Part shown: positions 19,587 through 26,548 of the stretch, in pieces
Layout: every line of letters starts with the position of its first letter
Numbering within the stretch: position 1 is the first letter of the stretch
The notes under the pieces: model-generated
Told to the model about the DNA's origin: nothing
What the model saw: the letters and a program-made list of their open reading frames with translations, nothing else
Databases searched by the model: none
Source of the DNA: Rhodobiaceae bacterium
GTDB taxonomy: Bacteria > Pseudomonadota > Alphaproteobacteria > RS24
DNA: 55,829 bases
Direction: 5' to 3'
Assembly (NCBI GenBank): GCA_024639515.1
Contig: JAHEIG010000009.1
Location: 1-55,829, forward strand
Position numbers and translations under genes: made by a program

Positions 19587-21038
19587 CTAGGCCGAGGTTA
19601 CCCCCCATTTTTCTTGCGCGACCTTCAAGCCAGCATAACGCGGCTGATGAATGGTCAAGCGTTCCAGCGCTTGCAGGCGCAAATGCGTCAGCAGGCTGGG
19701 GGCTGCCAAATCTATCTCGCCAGCATAAAGCGCATCGCATAGGCCGTCATGGGTCAGGTCCAGCGCCGCCAAGCGCGCTGCTTGGGCTTTGCTAAAATGC
19801 GGGCCGTAATCACTCATCCGTTGGACAATCGACAGCGTGTTGCCAGCCACTCGGGCATTGAATAAATCGCTACCGGTTTGGCGCGGAATCAGGTCGTCTT
19901 TTATCCATGCCGTCATCGCCGTCAATAGCTCGCCGGCTTCCGGCTCGGCTGAGCGCCTCTCGGTCTCGGGCAAGCTCAAATCTGTATCGAGCGGCGCCGA
20001 GATGCCGGCTTGCTGCTCCAGCATCATCAGCAAATCAATCTCGACTTCTGAGCTGCGCGTGCCAATCAGCGCCCGTTCGACCGAGCGATCGAGACCAGTG
20101 CGCCAAATTTGCGTCATCCGCAAGGTCATGGCACCCCAATTCAACGAGGCGTAGATTAGCCAGAAATGAAACCGAGCGCGGTCAATCTGGCGTCCGCTGG
20201 CGGCTTCATAGGCGGTCAGAAAATCTTCGATCTGGCCGACCCCGCCGACCGGCTGATGGTAGTTGCCAAACCGCCATGACGGCATGCACAGCCATGCCAG
20301 ATCTTCCGCCGGATCGCCAATATGCGCCAGCTCCCAATCGAGGACGGCAGAAATCCCCGTCGCGTCAATCAACAGATTGCCCATGCGGAAATCACCATGC
20401 AGAAATTGTTGCGGCGCCTCGGCTGGCAGATTGTTCTCTAGCCAGTTTAGGGCCAGCGCAAAGACCGGCGATTTGGCGCCCATAGTATCCAGTAGGGTTT
20501 TCAAATTGGCGACGCTCTCCGCCGCCTTGGTGGCGCGTAAAGCGACATTGGCCTCGGCCAGTCTGTCGACCGGCATGGCGTGAATTTTGGCCAATTGTTC
20601 GGCGCAGTGTTGGGTAAACACCGCCAAGGCCGGTTGATAGCTCGGGTCTTTGAATAATTTATACGGCAGCGCTTCGCCTTCGGCGCGGGCCATCACAAAA
20701 CCAGTGCCCAAACCGTCTTCATCCAATAGGCGGCCAATCACTTGCGGCGCCCGCACACCATGTTCGAAAGCCAAATCGACAATGCTGGCCTCGTCATCGA
20801 GGGACATTCCACCGGCCTGTTTATCCGGCGCGATGCCGCCCGGGTGACGCCGCAAGATGAGCTTTTGCGGGCCACAATCAAACGCCCAAATTTCCATATT
20901 GGCGCCCGCAGTCAGGCGTTTTAGCCCATCCACCGGGTCGGAAAAATGCCGCTGGCAAAACCGTGTAAGCCCTTGCTGGATGCTGTCATGTGAGGTGGCT
21001 GTGGCCGCTTTGTCAGCCTGTGATTGAGCTTGAGTCAT
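19587..21038 (-). CDS. APH-fold phosphotransferase (ACAD10-N-like kinase)
   Basis: This is a predicted small-molecule kinase of the aminoglycoside phosphotransferase fold. Family motifs are the HGDFRMGNLLID catalytic loop and the VLDWELAHIGDPAEDLAWL metal-binding segment. These resemble proteins linked to acyl-CoA dehydrogenase metabolism (ACAD10/FadE36-like). About 130 residues follow the kinase core, ending in a helical region without a recognised domain. I prefer the ATG at 21038 (483 residues) to the TTG at 21074. The substrate is unknown. It converges on the monooxygenase with a 13-bp gap. Confidence 0.75.
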   Translation of the reverse strand: MTQAQSQADKAATATSHDSIQQGLTRFCQRHFSDPVDGLKRLTAGANMEIWAFDCGPQKLILRRHPGGIAPDKQAGGMSLDDEASIVDLAFEHGVRAPQVIGRLLDEDGLGTGFVMARAEGEALPYKLFKDPSYQPALAVFTQHCAEQLAKIHAMPVDRLAEANVALRATKAAESVANLKTLLDTMGAKSPVFALALNWLENNLPAEAPQQFLHGDFRMGNLLIDATGISAVLDWELAHIGDPAEDLAWLCMPSWRFGNYHQPVGGVGQIEDFLTAYEAASGRQIDRARFHFWLIYASLNWGAMTLRMTQIWRTGLDRSVERALIGTRSSEVEIDLLMMLEQQAGISAPLDTDLSLPETERRSAEPEAGELLTAMTAWIKDDLIPRQTGSDLFNARVAGNTLSIVQRMSDYGPHFSKAQAARLAALDLTHDGLCDALYAGEIDLAAPSLLTHLRLQALERLTIHQPRYAGLKVAQEKWGVTSA

Positions 21039-21130
21039 GGCAGCATCATAGGCGGCTGTGAGGGCAGCGGTCAAACATCATTCAGTCGGTCGGCGCTGTG
21101 TTGTGATGTGTCGTGGCGCGGCCAAGGTTT

Positions 21131-21180
21131 CAAAGTTAGGGCTTGCAACGGCGCAGAGGGTTAGCCTAACTTTGGGCTAA
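21131..21180 (+). promoter_or_regulatory. Two overlapping inverted repeats in the yghU leader
   Basis: CAAAGTTAGG (21131-21140) pairs perfectly with CCTAACTTTG (21165-21174). TTAGCC (21161-21166) pairs with GGCTAA (21175-21180). The two pairings share bases and exclude each other. They end a few bases before the AGGAGG Shine-Dalgarno of yghU. This could be a regulator site or an RNA switch; no riboswitch class is recognised. Confidence 0.4.
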
Positions 21181-21196
21181 TTATCAGGAGGAAACA

Positions 21197-22048
21197 ATGA
21201 GTGAAACAGCTTATAAACCGGCGAAAATATGGGAGTGGAACACCAAAAATGGTGGTCGCTTTGCCAATATTAATCGCCCGATTGCGGGGCCAACATCGGA
21301 AAAAGAATTGCCAGTCGGCGAACATCCGTTCCAACTCTATTCTTTGGGCACACCCAATGGCGTGAAGGTCACGGTGATGCTCGAGGAGCTTTTGGAGCTT
21401 GGCCATAAAGGGGCTGAATATGATGCGTGGCTGACCAATATTGGCGATGGCGACCAGTTCACCAGCGGCTTTGTCGAGGTTAATCCGAACTCGAAAATTC
21501 CAGCCATGATGGATCGCAGCGAAGCACAATCGCGTCGGGTGTTTGAGTCGGGCGCCATGCTGATGCATTTGGCGGAAAAATTTGGTGCCTTTTTGCCGGA
21601 AGACGGCCCAGCACGCACCGAAACCCTATCTTGGTTGTTCTGGCAAATGGGCAGCGCCCCGTATCTCGGTGGCGGCTTTGGGCATTTTTATGCCTACGCT
21701 CCCGAGCCGATTGAATATTGCATTGACCGCTTCGCCATGGAGGTGAAACGCCAGCTCGATGTGCTCGACCGCCACCTTGCCGACAATGAATATATGGCCG
21801 GTGATCAATACACCATTGCCGATATCGCCATCTGGCCGTGGTATGGCTCAATGGCCAAAGGCATTTTGTATGAAGCGGGCGAGTTTCTGCAGGTTCACGA
21901 ATACACCAATCTGGTGCGCTGGACAGACATGATTGCCCTGCGGCCAGCGGTAAAACGCGGACGTTTGGTCAATAAGGTCTGGGGTGATGAGAAGAACCAA
22001 TTGCTGGAACGCCATAATGCCAGCGATTTTGACGGTCTCGACGTTTAA
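21197..22048 (+). CDS. yghU: Glutathione-dependent disulfide-bond oxidoreductase YghU
   Basis: YghU is a nu-class GST-like enzyme that reduces disulfides with two bound glutathiones. The 283-residue protein has the extended N-terminus typical of YghU (PAKIWEWNTKNGGRFANINRPIAG). The thioredoxin-like domain with LYSLGTPNGVKV and NPNSKIPAM follows, and then the helical domain with YTIADIAIWPWYG. A strong AGGAGG lies 5 bases before the ATG. A hairpin terminator follows the stop. Overlapping inverted repeats in the leader may regulate it. Confidence 0.92.
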   Translation: MSETAYKPAKIWEWNTKNGGRFANINRPIAGPTSEKELPVGEHPFQLYSLGTPNGVKVTVMLEELLELGHKGAEYDAWLTNIGDGDQFTSGFVEVNPNSKIPAMMDRSEAQSRRVFESGAMLMHLAEKFGAFLPEDGPARTETLSWLFWQMGSAPYLGGGFGHFYAYAPEPIEYCIDRFAMEVKRQLDVLDRHLADNEYMAGDQYTIADIAIWPWYGSMAKGILYEAGEFLQVHEYTNLVRWTDMIALRPAVKRGRLVNKVWGDEKNQLLERHNASDFDGLDV

Positions 22049-22089
22049 TCTCGGCGGCTGATTAAAATCAGGCAAAATAGCTCAAAAAT

Positions 22090-22125
22090 AAAGGGTGGTG
22101 GAGTTGTCTCCACCAACCTTTTTCT
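22090..22125 (+). terminator. Rho-independent terminator after yghU
   Basis: GGTGGAG pairs with CTCCACC around the loop TTGT, with flanking AAGG/CCTT pairing, and is followed by TTTTTC. It lies 40-75 bp after the yghU stop. A-rich sequence upstream could let it act for the converging hpf gene as well. Confidence 0.85.
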
Positions 22126-22144
22126 TGTTTGGTGTGGGCGCCGC

Positions 22145-22720
22145 TTAGGCCGCGTCGTTTGATTCCAGTTCCAGCCAACCAATATTCTGGTCGCCGCGTC
22201 GGTACACCATATTCAACCGGTTTTGCGATTGGGTGCGGAACAACACAAACTCAGACTCGCCAACTTCCAATTGCATCACGGCTTCGCTGACACTCAAGCG
22301 CGGAATGACTTTGTGGTTTTCGGCAACCACCACTGGCACGAAATCCTCCGGCGCTTCATCGGTTTCGCCTTCTGGCTGAAGGATTTTTTCCGGTGCGCTG
22401 GGCACTGCGTCATTGAGGCGCTGGTCGTGGTGGTTTTTCAGGCGCCGTTTATAGCGGCGCAATTGTTTCTCGATTTTGGCGACCGATTGGTCAAAGCATT
22501 GATAGACATCACTATCACTGCCCGATGCGTGCAAATAAAGCCCGCTATCGAGATGCAGCGAACAGGCGGCTTCAAAATTATGGCCTTGTTTGGAGAAGGT
22601 GACATTTACATCGGCCGGTCGCTCAAAATATTTGCTGACCGCGTCGTGAAAGCGTGCCTCAACATGGGTGCGAAGCGCATCTCCAGTTTCCATATGCCGT
22701 CCTGTAATGTGAATGTTCAT
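22145..22720 (-). CDS. hpf: Ribosome hibernation-promoting factor, long form
   Basis: Long HPF dimerises 70S ribosomes into inactive 100S particles in stationary phase. The 191-residue protein has the N-terminal S30AE domain (MNIHITGRHMETGDALRTHVE). A linker follows, then the C-terminal dimerisation domain (KVIPRLSVSEAVMQLEVGESEFVLFR). In most Alphaproteobacteria hpf follows lptB and rpoN. Here rpoN is absent and hpf lies directly beyond lptB on the same strand, across a 189-bp gap. Confidence 0.95.
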   Translation of the reverse strand: MNIHITGRHMETGDALRTHVEARFHDAVSKYFERPADVNVTFSKQGHNFEAACSLHLDSGLYLHASGSDSDVYQCFDQSVAKIEKQLRRYKRRLKNHHDQRLNDAVPSAPEKILQPEGETDEAPEDFVPVVVAENHKVIPRLSVSEAVMQLEVGESEFVLFRTQSQNRLNMVYRRGDQNIGWLELESNDAA

Positions 22721-22909
22721 GTGTTTCTCCTTTCCTATGACCCTGCGCTTGATTGCAGTCAGTCATCTGCGTGCGAATAAGCGCCACAGCAGGCGGAGAT
22801 GTCTCAGGCTCACGCCTGTAAGTGACTCATGCCTCATCAATAAGACACACCAAAACTGTGCCCGATTATCGGCGCCGAGTCTAGCGTCAAACAGGTGAGG
22901 GGAAGCCGA

Positions 22910-23695
22910 TTAAAGTTCGAAATCTTGTCCGAGATAGGTGGCGCGGACATCTGGATGGGCGACAATTTCCTCGGCTGTGCCTTGCATCAGCACATGGCCG
23001 TCATGGATAATCACCGCGCGGTCAATAATGCCCAATGTCTCGCGCACATTGTGATCGGTAATCAAAACCCCGAGGCCGCGTTGCTTGAGCTTGGCGACCA
23101 ATTCGCGAATGTCGCTAATGGCAATCGGGTCAATGCCGGCGAAGGGTTCATCGAGCAGAATAAAGCTCGGGTCGCTGGCCAGCGCACGGGCAATTTCGGC
23201 GCGGCGGCGCTCGCCACCTGACAGCGCTTGGCCTTGCGTGTGGCGGACATGGCCAATGGCAAAATCATCGAGCAGCTCTTCCAGCCGCGCCATGCGGGCG
23301 TCTTTATCCGGTTCCAAGGTTTCGAGAATGGCGAGGATGTTTTGCTCAACGCTCAGGCTGCGGAAAATGGACGCCTCTTGCGGTAGATAACCAATCCCCA
23401 TGCGGGCGCGCCGATACATCGGCAGCAGCGAGACATCATGCCCGTCAATCATCACCCGACCGCTATCGGGGCGGATGAGACCGGTAATCATATAAAAGGT
23501 GGTGGTTTTGCCGGCCCCATTTGGCCCCAACAGGCCGATGGTTTCGCGTCGGTCAAAGGTCAGCGAAACATCTTTCACGACGGTGCGATTGCCGAATTTT
23601 TTGGTCAGAGACTCAGCACGAAGACCACCGCGCGGGCCGTCTGTGTGTTCATCTGTCGACGTTGTGTCGGCGGCCTGTGATGCTTTGCTTGTCAT
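22910..23695 (-). CDS. lptB: LPS export ABC transporter ATP-binding protein LptB
   Basis: LptB powers LptFG to pull lipopolysaccharide from the inner membrane onto the Lpt bridge. The 261 residues show Walker [19 protein letters not shown], signature [15 protein letters not shown], Walker [16 protein letters not shown] and the switch histidine in [11 protein letters not shown]. An extra polar N-terminus of about 25 residues precedes the ABC domain. It is the third gene of an lptC-lptA-lptB run on the minus strand. Confidence 0.96.
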   Translation of the reverse strand: MTSKASQAADTTSTDEHTDGPRGGLRAESLTKKFGNRTVVKDVSLTFDRRETIGLLGPNGAGKTTTFYMITGLIRPDSGRVMIDGHDVSLLPMYRRARMGIGYLPQEASIFRSLSVEQNILAILETLEPDKDARMARLEELLDDFAIGHVRHTQGQALSGGERRRAEIARALASDPSFILLDEPFAGIDPIAISDIRELVAKLKQRGLGVLITDHNVRETLGIIDRAVIIHDGHVLMQGTAEEIVAHPDVRATYLGQDFEL

Positions 23696-23760
23696 GAGGT
23701 TCCCAGAAAATTAACGCGACCACCCTAAACCAAACGCCGCCATCTGCAAAGGCGCCGGCT

Positions 23761-24285
23761 TCATGGTTTTAATTCAATCCGCACACGCGGAGTTGGCGTG
23801 CCAGAGTCTGATGGCTGCGCCGCCATGGTGCTGATGCCGGTGCGCATATCGACGACCAGTCGCTGGCCGGTCATATTGCGGAATTGATTGTCGCTGTCAG
23901 GGTCGTCGCTATGCGGATTTTCAACCCGGACATTGCCCTGCATCACCAATTGTTCTTTTTGTAAATGGAAATGGGCGTTATCGGCGTGGCTGGTTTGGCC
24001 GAGCTTGTCGATGAGCACGACATTGCCTTTGGCGAAAATCTCGCGCGCGGCACCGCTCGGGGCCACATCAAACAGCACCCGCATGCTATCGGCGGCGAGG
24101 CTCAGCTCACCTTGCTTCATCGTCGCCGCGCCTTGCAGAAGCGCGCGATTTTCACCTTGGTCGACGGTGATGGTTTTGCCGGTCAGCTCAATCGGCGCAT
24201 CCGGTGAGGTGGCAAAGCGCAGGCTGTTATCCTGCCCCAAGGCCGGTGCGGTGAACATCATCAAGGCTAACAACCAGTGTCGCAT
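23761..24285 (-). CDS. lptA: LPS export periplasmic bridge protein LptA
   Basis: LptA forms the periplasmic beta-jellyroll bridge that carries LPS from LptC to LptD. The 174-residue protein has a signal peptide (WLLALMMFTAPALGQ) and the OstA-like fold (PIELTGKTITVDQGENRALLQGAATM). Its first bases overlap the lptC stop by 1 bp. lptB follows after about 65 bp. Synteny makes the call firm despite low sequence conservation. Confidence 0.9.
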   Translation of the reverse strand: MRHWLLALMMFTAPALGQDNSLRFATSPDAPIELTGKTITVDQGENRALLQGAATMKQGELSLAADSMRVLFDVAPSGAAREIFAKGNVVLIDKLGQTSHADNAHFHLQKEQLVMQGNVRVENPHSDDPDSDNQFRNMTGQRLVVDMRTGISTMAAQPSDSGTPTPRVRIELKP

Positions 24286-24881
24286 TATTGCCCTCCTTTG
24301 GGCCGTAGGGTCATCAGCGCGTCGGTGAATATTTGTTTGTCATCCTCGGCCTGCCATATCAAATGCGCGGCGTTGATGGTCCCCGATGGGCCGGTCGCCT
24401 TGACTGGGCCTTGGGCTTCCAAGTCACCGCTTTTGGTGTTGAAGATAATCAGCGGTGCGGCAATGTCATTGCCCTCATCATCAATAATGTGTCCATTATC
24501 GCGCAGCGTGGCGATGTCTTTGGCCTGCTCAAGCACGCCCGAGTCGCCAGTGGCGCGCAAATTGCCGCGATGGGCGGCAAGCTGGAGGCGCGGCTGCTGC
24601 ATGGTGATGTGCTGGGCCGGGTCATTGGCGTCGGGCTGGCTTTGCACCATGGTTTCGGCACGCAATGTATAGGGGCGGCCTTTGTCATCGGTGCCGCGTA
24701 TCAGCGAGCCGACAATGTGGACGCCGGTATCATCGGCGGTGATGCTGGTTAGTTGCTTGGTGAAAAGCGATTTTGTATCTGACCAGAATACCACTACGGC
24801 AACCAAAGCTAGGGCCATGGCAAGGGCCAATCTGCGATACATCGCGACCCGGCGCGAGTGGCTATAAGGATCCGTGGTCAT
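24285..24881 (-). CDS. lptC: LPS export protein LptC
   Basis: LptC is a bitopic inner-membrane protein that passes LPS from LptBFG to LptA. It has 198 residues. A single N-terminal membrane helix (LALAMALALVAVVVFW, about residues 16-31) precedes a periplasmic OstA-like domain. It is the first gene of the lptC-lptA-lptB run and lies just downstream of the RNase D-like gene, a common alphaproteobacterial order. Confidence 0.88.
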   Translation of the reverse strand: MTTDPYSHSRRVAMYRRLALAMALALVAVVVFWSDTKSLFTKQLTSITADDTGVHIVGSLIRGTDDKGRPYTLRAETMVQSQPDANDPAQHITMQQPRLQLAAHRGNLRATGDSGVLEQAKDIATLRDNGHIIDDEGNDIAAPLIIFNTKSGDLEAQGPVKATGPSGTINAAHLIWQAEDDKQIFTDALMTLRPKGGQ

Positions 24882-24896
24882 GCGATTAAGATGACC

Positions 24897-25508
24897 CTAA
24901 TGGGCGAAAATATCAATATCTTCCCAGCCAGCAAGGTCCATCGCCGAGCGCACAAGCACGAAGTCGAAGCAGGCTTCGGCCATTGGGCGGCGGCCCTCAC
25001 GGTCGAGCATGGTTTCGAGGCGCTCTTTCAAAGCGTGCAGATGCAAGACATCTGAGGCGGCATAATTGAGCTGGGTGTCGGACAAATCAGTGGCGCCCCA
25101 ATCAGAACTTTGCTGGGCTTTCGACAAATCAACCGACAACAGCTCGCGGCACAAATCTTTTAGGCCGTGGCGATCGGTATAGGTGCGGACCAATTTCGAA
25201 GCAATCTTGGTGCACCATAGAGGCGCTGCATGCACTTCGAGATATTGCGCAATCACTGCCAAATCGAAACGGGCGAAATGGAAAATCTTGACCAGCGACC
25301 GGTCGGACAACATGGCTTTCAAATTCGGTGCTTCATAATTGCCCATTTCAAACTGAACAATGTGAACTTCGCCATCGCCAGCAGAAATTTGCACTAAGCA
25401 AAGACGGTCGCGCGACGGCTTCAGGCCGAGGGTTTCTGTATCGATTGCCACCGAGCCGGTGAATTTGACGTCATCGGGAAGGTCGTTTTTGTGCAGATGA
25501 ATGGCCAT
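24897..25508 (-). CDS. Ribonuclease D-like 3'-5' exonuclease
   Basis: This is a DEDD-family exonuclease of about 203 residues. Exo I is AIDTETLGL, Exo II is KIFHFARFDLAVI and Exo III is QLNYAASDVLHLHAL. It lacks the C-terminal HRDC domains of E. coli RNase D, as is usual for the short alphaproteobacterial form. I chose the ATG at 25508 (MAIHLHKNDLP) over the ORF-track start because GGAG lies at good spacing and the family begins there. It leads into the lpt genes. Confidence 0.9.
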   Translation of the reverse strand: MAIHLHKNDLPDDVKFTGSVAIDTETLGLKPSRDRLCLVQISAGDGEVHIVQFEMGNYEAPNLKAMLSDRSLVKIFHFARFDLAVIAQYLEVHAAPLWCTKIASKLVRTYTDRHGLKDLCRELLSVDLSKAQQSSDWGATDLSDTQLNYAASDVLHLHALKERLETMLDREGRRPMAEACFDFVLVRSAMDLAGWEDIDIFAH

Positions 25509-25756
25509 GAGTTCTCCAATTTTATCGCGCCGCAAGTGTCTCGCTTTCAACGCCCAGATGAAGCGGGCGCCCGCATCGGCCGTTGTATTGCCTTTAAGTC
25601 TCATAGTCGTGGTTCGGTGTCAATATTGACCGGTGCCAATGCCAGGTGAACGTTTTTTAACTTGCCAGCCAAATTTTGACCCTTGATAAGCCGCGAACAT
25701 TGGTCACAATTTTTGGTCTTATCTTGCTCTCGTAAAAGGTGAAGTTGTAGTCGACT

Positions 25757-26146
25757 ATGAAAAAAATAGATACTGCTAAGCTAGAGCGATACCTTGCCAT
25801 CACTGAGAGCTATCTGAATTTTGTGAGTCGAAACCCCGTTGGCGAAAGAAAAGACGCGTGGCTTGCAACTTGGATTCTGCAAAGCCGCATCAATCGGGAC
25901 CTGCTGGTTTTGCTTTTACAGGCCAAACTGAAGGGCCAATCATTTTCCTATTCCGAGCTGCAAGAGGCAGCAAATATTTCGCGCAATACGGTCAAAAGCG
26001 CCATACGCCAGGCCAGTGATTTGGGGCTTGTCGATATTGCATACACCGCCAGTAAGGCAGAAATAAGGGCGACTGACCAAACCTTGGAAGATTGCATCCA
26101 ATGGCTCGATCAGAATTTCGAAAGCTTATCTTCGCTGAAAAGCTAG
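25757..26146 (+). CDS. Small winged-helix DNA-binding protein
   Basis: This is an unrecognised 129-residue protein. Residues 50-95 form a likely winged helix-turn-helix (YSELQEAANISRNTVKSAIRQASDLGLVDI), in the style of MarR or replication-initiator-like domains. It has no obvious ligand domain or membrane segment. It stands alone between divergent and co-directional genes, about 400 bp before the TonB receptor. It could regulate that gene, but nothing in the sequence proves this. Confidence 0.65.
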   Translation: MKKIDTAKLERYLAITESYLNFVSRNPVGERKDAWLATWILQSRINRDLLVLLLQAKLKGQSFSYSELQEAANISRNTVKSAIRQASDLGLVDIAYTASKAEIRATDQTLEDCIQWLDQNFESLSSLKS

Positions 26147-26164
26147 CCGGATAAGGCAGGGCAA

Positions 26165-26188
26165 AACACCGAGCGCGGTTTTTTTGTC
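26165..26188 (+). terminator. Weak terminator candidate after the winged-helix gene
   Basis: A short ACCG/CGGT stem with loop AGCG is followed by a run of seven T. The stem is only 4-5 bp, so strength is doubtful. Confidence 0.4.
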
Positions 26189-26410
26189 ATTCAACAAGGG
26201 CCAGTTTTGAACGGCTTATCCACAAACTCAAAAGGCGCGATGGGCGTTTGACGCGGCCTTAATGAGGCTATGACGAAGCGATGGCGAGGCGATGGCGAGG
26301 CGTTTGTCAGCGTGCCTTAAAGCCGTTTTGGCCCGCGACGGCCAGCGCATTTAGTCTCATTTTTAGACCCTTAGAAAAAGTGTTAAAAAATCGTTAAGCG
26401 CGGCCTTGGT
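26189..26410. other. Noncoding stretch with a DnaA box and an 11-bp tandem repeat
   Basis: No credible gene lies between the winged-helix gene and the TonB receptor leader. The stretch holds one perfect DnaA box, TTATCCACA, at 26216-26224. Two perfect tandem copies of GATGGCGAGGC lie at 26280-26301, preceded by a degenerate third copy. An AT-rich tract follows near 26350-26395. One box alone does not make an origin. Confidence 0.5.
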
Positions 26411-26439
26411 TTGACATTCAAACTACTTCAGTGTATCCA
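26411..26439 (+). promoter_or_regulatory. Candidate promoter for the TonB-dependent receptor
   Basis: A perfect TTGACA at 26411-26416 is followed after 17 bp by TATCCA. This would give a leader of roughly 100 nt before the ATG at 26549. The -10 is weak. Confidence 0.35.
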
Positions 26440-26548
26440 AATGGGCAAATCACTGCTTTTCCGCGAGGAAAAGTTTAGTTTTCAAAGTCGCATACCGGTG
26501 CTGTTGTGTCTGTGTTCGGCGATTAAGGGTAAATCTGGGGGTAATTCA

